This document shows, in pieces, positions 16,604 through 23,748 of a stretch of DNA of 41,373 nt. This DNA is from Eubacteriales bacterium. GTDB taxonomy: Bacteria; Bacillota; Clostridia; Christensenellales; CAG-138. Where the stretch lies: positions 1-41,373 of the forward strand of contig JAJFTZ010000013.1 of the NCBI GenBank assembly GCA_021372675.1. Direction: 5' to 3'. Under the pieces are notes generated by a model that saw only the letters and a program-made list of their open reading frames with translations, was not told the DNA's origin and did no database searches. Position 1 is the stretch's first letter, and each line of letters starts with the position of its first letter. The translations under genes were made by a program, and so were the position numbers.

Positions 16604-18502
16604 ATGAGCATAAAACAGCTCCTTTTGGGACGGCCGCTTAGAAACAGCGAGCTTTCGCACGAAAAGCTCTCCACCCTCTGGGGCGTGCCCATCATGGCGA
16701 GCGACGCGGTATCCTCCGTCGCTTACGCCATCGAGGAAATTTTGCTGGTGCTGGTGCCGGTATTGGGCTTTATGGCCATTCCCTACCTCGGCGTGATTGC
16801 CGTGCCTATTTTGATCTTGCTACTGGTATTGGTGTTTTCGTATTCGCAGATCATCGATGAATATCCGGGCGGCGGCGGCGCTTACATAGTTTCCGCGGAA
16901 AACCTCGGCAAAAAAACGTCGCTCGTGGCTGCGTCCGCGCTCATCATCGACTATGTGATGACCGTGGCGGTCAGCATTTCCTCGGCCACCTCCGCGCTCG
17001 TGTCGGCGTTTCCCGCGCTCGCGGGGAGCCGCGTGCTGATCGCGCTCATCGGCCTCGCGTTTATCACGCTTTTGAACCTTCGCGGCGTGAACGAGTCCTC
17101 CAAGGTATTCGGCGTGCCCACCTACGGCTTCATCTTCATGATGGTTTTGCTCATCGTGACGGGGCTTGCGGAATACCTCTTCGGCAACCTCCACGCGATC
17201 CAATACGCCGGGGAGGCCGTGGAACGCGCGCCCGACGCGCTTTTGACCGTCGCGCCGATGTTCCTGTTCCTCAAGGCGTTTTCCTCGGGCTGCTCCGCGC
17301 TCACGGGCGTGGAGGCGGTTTCAAACGCCGTGCCGTCGTTCCGGGAGCCGAGTAAGCGCAACGCCAAGCGCGTGCTCTACATCCTCGCGGGCATCATCAC
17401 CTTCATCTTCGGCGGTTCGGTGCTGCTGGCGATGGCGCTCGGGGTGGTGCCGCTCACCGGCCATACGGTCATTGCACAAATGGGCGAGGCGGTGTTCGGC
17501 AAGAGCGTGCTCTTTTACATTTTGCAGTTCGCAACGTCCCTCATATTGCTTCTTGCCGCCAACACGGCGTATAGCGGCTTGCCCACGCTTTTATCCATTC
17601 TCGCGTCGGACGGGTATCTGCCGCGCCAGTTCGGGCAAAGGGGCTTTCGGCTCGCGTTTTCAAACGGCATCATGTTTATCTTTGCCGCCGCGGGCATCTT
17701 GATCGCGCTGTTTCGCGCAAACACGCACCACCTCATCCCGCTTTACTCGGTAGGCGTGTTCATTTCGTTTACGCTCTCCCAGGGCGGCATGGTGGTGCGC
17801 TGGTTTAAAAACCGCGGCAACGGCTGGAAAAAGCACGCGCTCGTGAACGGGTTCGGCGCGCTTATGACGGTGGTGGGCGCGGTGATCGTATTCGTGGCGA
17901 AGTTCAAGGACGGCGCGTGGATGCTCGCCGTGGCCATCCCCGCCATCAGCCTTTTGATGGGCAACATCCGCAGACATTACGAGTTTATCGGCGGGCAGCT
18001 CAAGGTGGACGACTTCAAGGACCATTATTACAAGAGCGTGAGCTCGGATAAATTCCTGTGCATCGTGCTCGCGAGCGCCATGACGCGCTCGGTCTTAAAA
18101 ACGCTCAACTACGCCAACGCGCTTTCCTCCAACGTCGTGGCGCTCCATATCTCCACCGACGCGGAGCGCACGGCGACGCTCAAAAAGAAGTGGGAGGAAT
18201 ACGAGATCGACGTGCCGCTTGAGGTGATCGAGGCGCCCTACCGCGATATCGTTACGCCCATCGACGATTACATCAGCCAAAAAGAGGCAGGCGTGAAGCC
18301 GGGTGAGAACATATCGGTGGTCATGGTGAAATTCGTGGAAAAGAGCTGGTACGACAACATCCTCCACAACCAGACCACCTACTTCATCGAGCGAAGGCTC
18401 AGGCGGCATAAAAACGTGGTGACGATCATCGTGCCGTACATCTATTTCCCGAAGAAAGGCGACCTTAAGCAGCATCAAGGAAAGAGCGGCGAAAAGGCGT
18501 AA
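16604..18502 (+). CDS. KimA-like APC-superfamily potassium importer
   Basis: A 632-residue membrane protein closely resembling Bacillus KimA (YdaO), a high-affinity K+/H+ symporter. The N-terminus K-Q-L-L-L-G-R-P-L, then S-S-D-A-V-S-S-V-A-Y, Y-P-G-G-G-G-A-Y-I-V-S and D-Y-x-x-T-V-A-V-S-I-S are hallmarks of this group. About 12 membrane helices span residues 30-455, followed by a cytosolic C-terminal domain of about 170 residues that in KimA mediates dimerisation and c-di-AMP inhibition. The start at 16604 has GGAAGG at 7 bases; an upstream in-frame ATG at 16484 would lie in the leader RNA and is rejected. A general amino-acid permease is the alternative, but the long C-terminal domain favours KimA. 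Confidence 0.82.
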   Translation: MSIKQLLLGRPLRNSELSHEKLSTLWGVPIMASDAVSSVAYAIEEILLVLVPVLGFMAIPYLGVIAVPILILLLVLVFSYSQIIDEYPGGGGAYIVSAENLGKKTSLVAASALIIDYVMTVAVSISSATSALVSAFPALAGSRVLIALIGLAFITLLNLRGVNESSKVFGVPTYGFIFMMVLLIVTGLAEYLFGNLHAIQYAGEAVERAPDALLTVAPMFLFLKAFSSGCSALTGVEAVSNAVPSFREPSKRNAKRVLYILAGIITFIFGGSVLLAMALGVVPLTGHTVIAQMGEAVFGKSVLFYILQFATSLILLLAANTAYSGLPTLLSILASDGYLPRQFGQRGFRLAFSNGIMFIFAAAGILIALFRANTHHLIPLYSVGVFISFTLSQGGMVVRWFKNRGNGWKKHALVNGFGALMTVVGAVIVFVAKFKDGAWMLAVAIPAISLLMGNIRRHYEFIGGQLKVDDFKDHYYKSVSSDKFLCIVLASAMTRSVLKTLNYANALSSNVVALHISTDAERTATLKKKWEEYEIDVPLEVIEAPYRDIVTPIDDYISQKEAGVKPGENISVVMVKFVEKSWYDNILHNQTTYFIERRLRRHKNVVTIIVPYIYFPKKGDLKQHQGKSGEKA

Positions 18503-18515
18503 GGCCGCATTATAT

Positions 18516-18544
18516 ACAATGCTCCGCATTTTGCGGAGCATTGT
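18516..18544 (+). terminator. 13-bp hairpin after the KimA-like gene, abutting the next promoter
   Basis: ACAATGCTCCGCA (18516-18528) pairs perfectly with 18532-18544 around TTT. It starts 13 bases after the transporter stop. There is no T-tract; instead TATAAT (18547-18552), a good -10 for the chromate transporter genes, begins two bases later. Any -35 would fall inside the hairpin and is poor. The hairpin may act as a weak terminator, an mRNA 3' end, or a site controlling the next promoter. Confidence 0.55.
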
Positions 18545-18585
18545 GCTATAATATCGTTTGGAATACGCGCTTAAGGAGAAGGAAC

Positions 18586-19179
18586 TTGGAACAGAGGCAA
18601 AAAACGAACCTGAAAACGCTTTGGGAGCTGTTCGTGATCTTTTTTAAGGCGGGCACGTTCACGTTCGCGGGCGGGCTCGCGATGCTGCCCGTGATCGAAA
18701 GGGACATCGTGGAAAAAAACAAGCTCATGCCGCGCGAGGAGTTTTTGGAATACGCCACGCTCTCGCAGACGCTGCCCGGCGTGATTGCCGTGAACTGCGC
18801 GGCGTTCGTGGGGCGCCGCGCCGCGGGCACAAAGGGCATGCTCGCGGCGAGCTTCGGGGCCACCGTATCCGCGTTTGTGCTCATGGTGCTCGCGACCGTA
18901 CTCCTCGGCCTCATCCCGCGCGAAGGCCCGCTTTACGGCGCGTTCGAGGGCATACGCGCGGCGTCGTCGGCGCTCATCCTCGCGGCGGCGTTTTCGCTCG
19001 GCAGGCATAACATCAAAAACCTGTTTTCCGTGGCGCTCATGCTCGCGGCGTTTTTTGTGACGCTGTTGACCGATGTTTCCGTGCCGCTCGTGGTGCTCGG
19101 CGGGGCGGCGATAGGCGTCGTTTACGCGCGCCTCGCGGCCGCGAAAAAGAAGAAGGGGGGCAAAGGCGATGTTTCTTGA
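18586..19179 (+). CDS. Chromate transporter family protein, first half-size subunit
   Basis: A 197-residue membrane protein of the short-chain CHR family, with about six helices. The family motif F-F-K-A-G-T-F-T-F-A-G-G-L-A-M-L-P near the N-terminus and T-L-S-Q-T-L-P-G-V-I-A-V-N are plain. The start is taken as TTG at 18586 because AAGGAG lies 7 bases upstream and the family motif is then at the usual distance; longer readings would run into the promoter. It overlaps the next gene by 11 bases. Half-size CHR proteins work as heteromeric pairs. The physiological substrate in anaerobes is not established. Confidence 0.88.
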   Translation: MEQRQKTNLKTLWELFVIFFKAGTFTFAGGLAMLPVIERDIVEKNKLMPREEFLEYATLSQTLPGVIAVNCAAFVGRRAAGTKGMLAASFGATVSAFVLMVLATVLLGLIPREGPLYGAFEGIRAASSALILAAAFSLGRHNIKNLFSVALMLAAFFVTLLTDVSVPLVVLGGAAIGVVYARLAAAKKKKGGKGDVS

Positions 19180-19753
19180 ATATCTCGCGCTTTTCTGGTC
19201 CTTCTTCAAGGTGGGGGCCGTGGGCGTTGGCGGCGGGTACGCCATGCTTTCCATGATCGTGAAGGAAAGCGCCAATTTCAACGTTACCCTGAGCCAGTTT
19301 GCCGACCTCAACGCGCTCGATATGATCGTGCCCGGCCCCATCGCGATCAACGCCGCCACCTACGTCGGCTATCTCGACGCGGGGATTGTTGGCGCGCTCG
19401 CGGCGACGCTCGGCGTGGTGCTCCCCTCGTTCGCGTTCGTTACGCTTGTGATGCGCTTTCTCGCGCGGTATAAGGAAAGCGATATCGCCGCGGGCATTTT
19501 GCTGGGTGTGAAGCCCGTGGCCGTTGGGCTTATCGCGGCGGCTGCGGTAACCATCGCGGCGGCGGTCGCACTCGTACCCGAGGCCACGCTCGCGTCCTTT
19601 TTCGCGGCGCCGCTTGCGAGCGTACTGTGGTTTCCGCTCGCCGTATTTGCGCTCGTGGCGCTTTTAAACATCCGCTTCAAGGTGAACCCCATCCTTTTAA
19701 CGTTCGCCGCGGGCGCGGTGGGGGCGATCCTATCGTGGGCCGGGGTGCTGTAG
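19169..19753 (+). CDS. Chromate transporter family protein, second half-size subunit
   Basis: A 194-residue partner of the preceding gene, with the motif F-F-K-V-G-A-V-G-V-G-G-G-Y-A-M-L and D-M-I-V-P-G-P-I-A-I-N-A-A-T-Y-V-G. About six hydrophobic helices follow. The start at 19169 lies inside the end of the first gene, with AAGGGGGG as ribosome binding site, so the two are translationally coupled and should form one transporter of opposite-oriented halves. It ends 11 bases before the lysine operon promoter at 19765. Confidence 0.9.
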   Translation: MFLEYLALFWSFFKVGAVGVGGGYAMLSMIVKESANFNVTLSQFADLNALDMIVPGPIAINAATYVGYLDAGIVGALAATLGVVLPSFAFVTLVMRFLARYKESDIAAGILLGVKPVAVGLIAAAAVTIAAAVALVPEATLASFFAAPLASVLWFPLAVFALVALLNIRFKVNPILLTFAAGAVGAILSWAGVL

Positions 19754-19764
19754 CCGCCCGGCTA

Positions 19765-19794
19765 TTGACAAGGCGGAACTTTTCGGGCTATAAT
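19765..19794 (+). promoter_or_regulatory. Promoter of the lysine fermentation operon
   Basis: Perfect TTGACA (19765-19770), 18 bases, perfect TATAAT (19789-19794). Transcription should begin near 19801, about 20 bases before riboswitch helix P1 and 350 bases before the first gene. Confidence 0.88.
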
Positions 19795-19819
19795 ATTTGA
19801 GCAATCGAATAACGTTCTA

Positions 19820-19990
19820 AATAGAGGCGCGGGGAATGAGGTAAATTGCGGATAATAAGGGCTTGAGCGCCCGATGCCGCAGGCGAATGCGTTTTCCGCC
19901 GATGTCGTGCACGGGGCTTAAGCCGCGCGCGGCAGGGTGTGCGGCTTAGCGCCGCGCAACTGTCATCTTTCAGACGGATGATGCGCTATT
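19820..19990 (+). promoter_or_regulatory. Lysine riboswitch (L-box) aptamer, variant
   Basis: The 397-base gap between the chromate genes and kal holds a five-helix RNA matching the lysine riboswitch plan. P1 is AATAG (19820-19824) with CTATT (19986-19990), immediately followed by AGGCGC as in Thermotoga lysine switches. An AGGCGA...GCCGATG segment matches the conserved AGGCGA...GCCGAAG. P3 can pair TGTCGTGC with GCGCGGCA, P4 TGCGGC with GCCGCGCA, and a conserved ACTGTC leads into P5 (CATC with GATG). Departures from consensus are the T in GCCGATG and the J5/1 segment (AUGCG rather than GGAGAG-like). The genes downstream degrade lysine, which supports the ligand. A cobalamin riboswitch was considered and rejected. 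Confidence 0.78.
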
Positions 19991-20022
19991 GATAAGATGT
20001 TTTCTTATCAATAGCCTTTTTC
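19985..20022 (+). terminator. Terminator of the lysine riboswitch (expression platform)
   Basis: GCTATTGATAAGA (19985-19997) pairs perfectly over 13 bp with 20003-20015 around TGTTT, followed by CTTTTTCTTTCG. Its 5' arm contains the 3' strand of aptamer helix P1 (19986-19990). P1 and terminator therefore compete for the same bases, without a separate antiterminator. Ligand-stabilised P1 should block the terminator. Confidence 0.9.
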
Positions 20023-20040
20023 TTTCGTTCTTTTTGAGGT

Positions 20041-20082
20041 GGCGCGCTATTGACCCGCTTCTTATGCGGGCAACGGCGCGCC
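20041..20082 (+). repeat. Second large hairpin between riboswitch and kal
   Basis: GGCGCGC (20041-20047) pairs with GCGCGCC (20076-20082); inside, TTG with CAA and CCCGC (20054-20058) with GCGGG (20066-20070) continue the stem, loop TTCTTAT. GCGCTATTGA (20044-20053) exactly repeats 19983-19992, the P1/terminator strand, and TTCTTAT recurs from the first terminator. The following CCTTTCTATG is a poor T-tract. It could be a decayed duplicate expression platform. The remaining stretch, 20083-20140, shows nothing further. Confidence 0.6.
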
Positions 20083-20150
20083 CCTTTCTATGTAAAAACC
20101 GGCTTCCACCCCCAAAACGACGCACACTATTATTGCTTACGGAGGTTTTT

Positions 20151-20534
20151 ATGAAATCGACCATTCGGCTTCGCATGAGCGCGCACGACGCGCATTACGG
20201 CGGCAACCTGGTGGACGGCGCGCGCATGCTCGCGCTGTTCGGCGACGTGGCGACCGAGCTTCTGATCCTCAACGACGGCGACGAGGGACTTTTCAAGGCC
20301 TACGACATGGTGGAGTTTTTGGCGCCCGTGTACGCGGGCGACTACATCGAGGCGACGGGAGAGATCGTGGCGGTGGGAAACACCTCGCGCAAAATGACGT
20401 TCGAGGCGAAAAAGGTGATCGCGCCCCGTCCGGACGTGAGCGAGTCCGCCTGCGACGTATTGGAAGTACCCGTCGTCGTATGCCGCGCGAGCGGCACCTG
20501 CGTGGTGCCCAAGGACAAACAGCGCAAAAAATAA
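20151..20534 (+). CDS. kal: 3-aminobutyryl-CoA ammonia-lyase
   Basis: A 127-residue hotdog-fold enzyme that eliminates ammonia from L-3-aminobutyryl-CoA to give crotonyl-CoA in lysine fermentation. The sequence matches Kal closely: the N-terminal [16 protein letters not shown] segment, then L-F-G-D-V-A-T-E-L and the [17 protein letters not shown] core. The start at 20151 has GGAGG 5 bases upstream; in-frame codons upstream lie in the riboswitch region. It is the first gene of the operon and 9 bases separate it from kce. Confidence 0.94.
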   Translation: MKSTIRLRMSAHDAHYGGNLVDGARMLALFGDVATELLILNDGDEGLFKAYDMVEFLAPVYAGDYIEATGEIVAVGNTSRKMTFEAKKVIAPRPDVSESACDVLEVPVVVCRASGTCVVPKDKQRKK

Positions 20535-20543
20535 GGAGGAAGC

Positions 20544-21368
20544 ATGGATAAGCTCATCATCACCGCGTGCATCTGCGGCGCGGAGGTCACAAAAAAGCAC
20601 AACCCCGCCGTGCCCTATACGGTGAAGGAGATCGCAAACGAGGCGTACGCCGCCCATCAGGCGGGCGCGTCCATTATCCACCTGCATGTGCGCGAGGACG
20701 ACGGCACCCCCACCCAGAGCGCCGCGCGCTTCAAGGCGTGCATGGACGCCATCAATGAAAAATGCCCCAACGTCATCATACAGCCCTCCACGGGCGGCGC
20801 GGTGGGCATGACCAATGACGAGCGGCTTCAGCCCGTTACCCTCAACCCCGAAATGGCCACGCTCGATTGCGGCACCTGTAATTTCGGCGGCGACGACATT
20901 TTCGTGAACACCGAAAATATGATCATAGACTTTGCCGAAAAAATGAACGCCCGCGGCATCAAGCCGGAGCTCGAGGTGTTCGACAAGGGCATGATCGACA
21001 TGGCCTTAAGGCTGCACAAAAAGGGCTTCATCAAGGCGCCCATGCACTTCGATTTCGTGATGGGCGTGAACGGCGGCATTTCGGGCGAGCCGCGCGACCT
21101 CGTTTTTATGCGCGAAAGTATTCCACAGAATGCTACGTGGACGGCGGCGGGCGTGGGGCGCTTTGCATTCCCCGTGGCGGCGCTCGCGATCATGATGGGC
21201 GGCAACGTGCGCATCGGCTTCGAGGATAACATCTACCTCGAAAAGGGCGTGCTCGCCAAGAGCAACGGCGAGCTCGTGGAAAAGGTGGTAAGGCTCGCGA
21301 AGGAGCTCGGCCGACCCATCGCGACGCCCGACGAGGCGAGGGAAATCCTTTCTATCGCAAAGCGGTAA
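20544..21368 (+). CDS. kce: 3-keto-5-aminohexanoate cleavage enzyme
   Basis: A 274-residue BKACE (DUF849) enzyme that condenses 5-amino-3-oxohexanoate with acetyl-CoA and cleaves it to 3-aminobutyryl-CoA and acetoacetate. Zinc ligands His46 and His48 (H-L-H) and active-site Glu14 fall at the same numbers as in the characterised Cloacimonas enzyme, and the F-E-D-N segment near the C-terminus carries the last glutamate ligand. T-G-G and D-x-G-T-x-N-F substrate motifs are present. AAGGAGGA precedes the ATG. The position between kal and kdd fits the pathway. Confidence 0.95.
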   Translation: MDKLIITACICGAEVTKKHNPAVPYTVKEIANEAYAAHQAGASIIHLHVREDDGTPTQSAARFKACMDAINEKCPNVIIQPSTGGAVGMTNDERLQPVTLNPEMATLDCGTCNFGGDDIFVNTENMIIDFAEKMNARGIKPELEVFDKGMIDMALRLHKKGFIKAPMHFDFVMGVNGGISGEPRDLVFMRESIPQNATWTAAGVGRFAFPVAALAIMMGGNVRIGFEDNIYLEKGVLAKSNGELVEKVVRLAKELGRPIATPDEAREILSIAKR

Positions 21369-21416
21369 AAACGCGAGCTATCAACATTCTATATTTTTGA
21401 AGGCGAGGAATTTTTT

Positions 21417-22457
21417 ATGGCAATGAAGGGCAACAAGTACGGCGTGCACCGCGTGATCGAGCCGAAGGGCGTTCTGACCCAGGCCGCGTGGAAGATCGAC
21501 AACGATATGAGCAAGCTTTACTCCAACGAAATCATCTGCGACGTGATCTCGCTCAACATCGACTCGGCCTCCTTCACGCAGATCAAGGAAGCCTGCGACC
21601 ACGACGAGGAAAAGATCAAGGCGATGATTATGGGCATCGTGAACGAGCGCGGTAAGCAGCAGAACCCCGTTACCGGCTCGGGCGGCATGTTCATCGGCAA
21701 GGTCGCCTACATCGGCGAGGACCTGAAGGACCGCGACCTCAAGGTGGGCGACAAGATCGCCTCCCTCGTTTCGCTTTCCTTAACCCCGCTCAAGATCGAA
21801 AAGATCAAGGCCATCCATATGGAGATCGACCGCGTGGACGTGGAGGCGAAGGCCGTGCTGTTTGAAAGCGGCATCTATGCCAAGCTGCCCGACGATATGA
21901 CGGAAGCCCTAGCCCTTGCGGCGCTCGACGTGGCGGGCGCGCCCGCGCAGGCCCGCAAGCTCCCCAAGGAGGGCGACAGCGTGCTCGTGATCGGCGCAAA
22001 CGGCAAGAGCGGCGTGCTGTGCTGCTACGAGGCCATGAAGAAGGTCGGCAAATCCGGCCGCGTGGTGGGCCTTGTGCGCCGCGAGAGCCAGGTGCGGAAG
22101 CTTTTAGACCTCGGCGTGTGCCACGAGGTGGTCGTCGCCTCCGCCACCGAGCCCGTGGATGTGCTCGAAAAGTCGCTCAAGGCCAACGGCGGGCGCGAGT
22201 ACGACGTTTCGATCAGCTGCGTCAACATCGAGGCCTGCGAGATGAGCGCCATCCTCCCCGTGCGCGAGGACGGCACCGTGTACTTCTTCTCCATGGCCAC
22301 GAGCTTTACCCGCGCGGCCTTGGGCGCGGAGGGCATCGGCAAGGACGTAAACATGATTATCGGCAACGGCTATTCCAAGAATCACGCCGAGATCACGCTC
22401 AACGTGCTTCGTGAGAACGCGAAAATACGCGAGCTGTTCAACACCATCTACTGCTGA
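21417..22457 (+). CDS. kdd: L-erythro-3,5-diaminohexanoate dehydrogenase
   Basis: A 346-residue enzyme that oxidatively deaminates 3,5-diaminohexanoate to 5-amino-3-oxohexanoate with NAD+. The N-terminal K-Y-G-x-H-R-V-I-E-P-x-G-x-L-P/T-Q block and the Rossmann segment V-L-V-I-G-A-N-G-K-S-G (about 187-197) are characteristic. C-terminal S-M-A-T-S-F-T and G-N-G-Y-x-x-N-H-A motifs match Kdd of Fusobacterium and clostridia. The start at 21417 follows GAGGA. It lies in the operon with a 48-base gap after kce and 22 bases before kamA. Confidence 0.95.
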   Translation: MAMKGNKYGVHRVIEPKGVLTQAAWKIDNDMSKLYSNEIICDVISLNIDSASFTQIKEACDHDEEKIKAMIMGIVNERGKQQNPVTGSGGMFIGKVAYIGEDLKDRDLKVGDKIASLVSLSLTPLKIEKIKAIHMEIDRVDVEAKAVLFESGIYAKLPDDMTEALALAALDVAGAPAQARKLPKEGDSVLVIGANGKSGVLCCYEAMKKVGKSGRVVGLVRRESQVRKLLDLGVCHEVVVASATEPVDVLEKSLKANGGREYDVSISCVNIEACEMSAILPVREDGTVYFFSMATSFTRAALGAEGIGKDVNMIIGNGYSKNHAEITLNVLRENAKIRELFNTIYC

Positions 22458-22479
22458 GAAAGCCTAAGGAGCGGAGCCT

Positions 22480-23736
22480 ATGAAAACGCCTTATGGACGC
22501 GCGCTGTTCGCGGATGTGCCCGATGAGCAGTGGAACGACTGGAAGTGGCAGGTCAGAAACCGCATAGAAACGCTCGATGAGCTCAAAAAGTACATCGCGC
22601 TCACCCCCGGGGAGGAAGACGGCGTGCGCAGGTGCTTGGGCGCGCTTCGCATGGCCATTACGCCGTATTATCTTTCGCTCATCGACCCCAACGACCCCAA
22701 CGACCCCGTCCGCCGTCAGGCCATCCCCACGGCGAGCGAGCTGCATACCGCCGCGGCAGACCTTCGCGACCCGTTGCACGAGGATACGGATTCTCCCGTG
22801 CCGGGACTCACGCACCGCTATCCCGACCGCGTTTTGATGCTCATCACCGATCAGTGCGCCATGTACTGCCGCCACTGCACCAGAAGGCGCTTCGCCGGGC
22901 AGAAGGACAGCGCCGTGCCGCGCTCGCAGGTGGACAAATGCATCGAATACGTGCGCAACACGCCCGAAGTGCGCGATGTTCTTTTAAGCGGCGGCGACGC
23001 GCTCATCCAAAGCGACGAAATGCTCGAGTACATCATCTCGAGCCTAAGGGCCATCGAGCATGTGGAGATCATCCGCATCGGCTCGCGCACGCCCGTGGTG
23101 ATGCCGCAGAGGATCACCCCCGAGCTTTGCGCCATGCTCAAAAAGTACCACCCCATTTGGCTCAACACGCACTTCAACCACCCCAACGAGATCACCCCCG
23201 AATCCGCCGCCGCGTGCGCGCGGCTCGCGGACGCGGGCATCCCGTTAGGGAACCAGAGCGTGCTCCTCGCGGGTGTGAACGATTGCGTGCATGTGATGAA
23301 AAAGCTCGTGCACGAGCTCGTGAAGATACGCGTGCGCCCGTACTATATCTACCAATGCGACCTTTCCATGGGCCTCGAGCATTTCCGCACGCCCGTTTCC
23401 AAGGGCATCGAGATCATAGAGGGGCTTCGCGGGCACACCTCCGGCTTCGCCGTGCCCACCTTCGTGGTGGACGCGCCGGGCGGCGGCGGCAAAACGCCCG
23501 TGATGCCCACGTACATCATAAGCCAGGCGCCTCACAAGGTGGTTCTCCGCAACTTTGAGGGTGTAATCACCACCTACACCGAGCCCGAGCACTACGAGGA
23601 GACCTGCGCCTGCGAGGTGTGCAAAAAAGAGCGCGAGCAAAAGCTCGTGGGCGTGGCGGGGCTCCTCGCCGGGCAGGCGCTTTCCATGGAGCCTAAGGGC
23701 CTCGCGCGCAACGAGCGCGCCCACCGCGAAGAATAA
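22480..23736 (+). CDS. kamA: L-lysine 2,3-aminomutase
   Basis: A 418-residue radical-SAM, PLP-dependent enzyme that converts L-lysine to L-beta-lysine, the entry step. The [4Fe-4S] motif C-A-M-Y-C-R-H-C supplies Cys126, Cys130 and Cys133. The PLP lysine lies in P-G-G-G-G-K (Lys338), matching Lys337 of the Clostridium subterminale enzyme. The C-terminal C-x-C-x-x-C cluster (C-A-C-E-V-C) matches the structural zinc site. AAGGAG precedes the start. Lysine rather than glutamate is the likely substrate because beta-lysine 5,6-aminomutase genes follow directly. Confidence 0.97.
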   Translation: MKTPYGRALFADVPDEQWNDWKWQVRNRIETLDELKKYIALTPGEEDGVRRCLGALRMAITPYYLSLIDPNDPNDPVRRQAIPTASELHTAAADLRDPLHEDTDSPVPGLTHRYPDRVLMLITDQCAMYCRHCTRRRFAGQKDSAVPRSQVDKCIEYVRNTPEVRDVLLSGGDALIQSDEMLEYIISSLRAIEHVEIIRIGSRTPVVMPQRITPELCAMLKKYHPIWLNTHFNHPNEITPESAAACARLADAGIPLGNQSVLLAGVNDCVHVMKKLVHELVKIRVRPYYIYQCDLSMGLEHFRTPVSKGIEIIEGLRGHTSGFAVPTFVVDAPGGGGKTPVMPTYIISQAPHKVVLRNFEGVITTYTEPEHYEETCACEVCKKEREQKLVGVAGLLAGQALSMEPKGLARNERAHREE

Positions 23737-23748
23737 CGGGGAACGATT

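Noticed and set aside
19801..19990. Cobalamin riboswitch upstream of the B12-dependent kam genes
   Set aside because: GGGGAATGAGGTAAAT and GCAACTGTC look like B12-switch pieces, but they are over 100 bases apart instead of about 15-25, while the helix order and the AGGCGC, GCCGA and ACTGTC positions fit the lysine aptamer.
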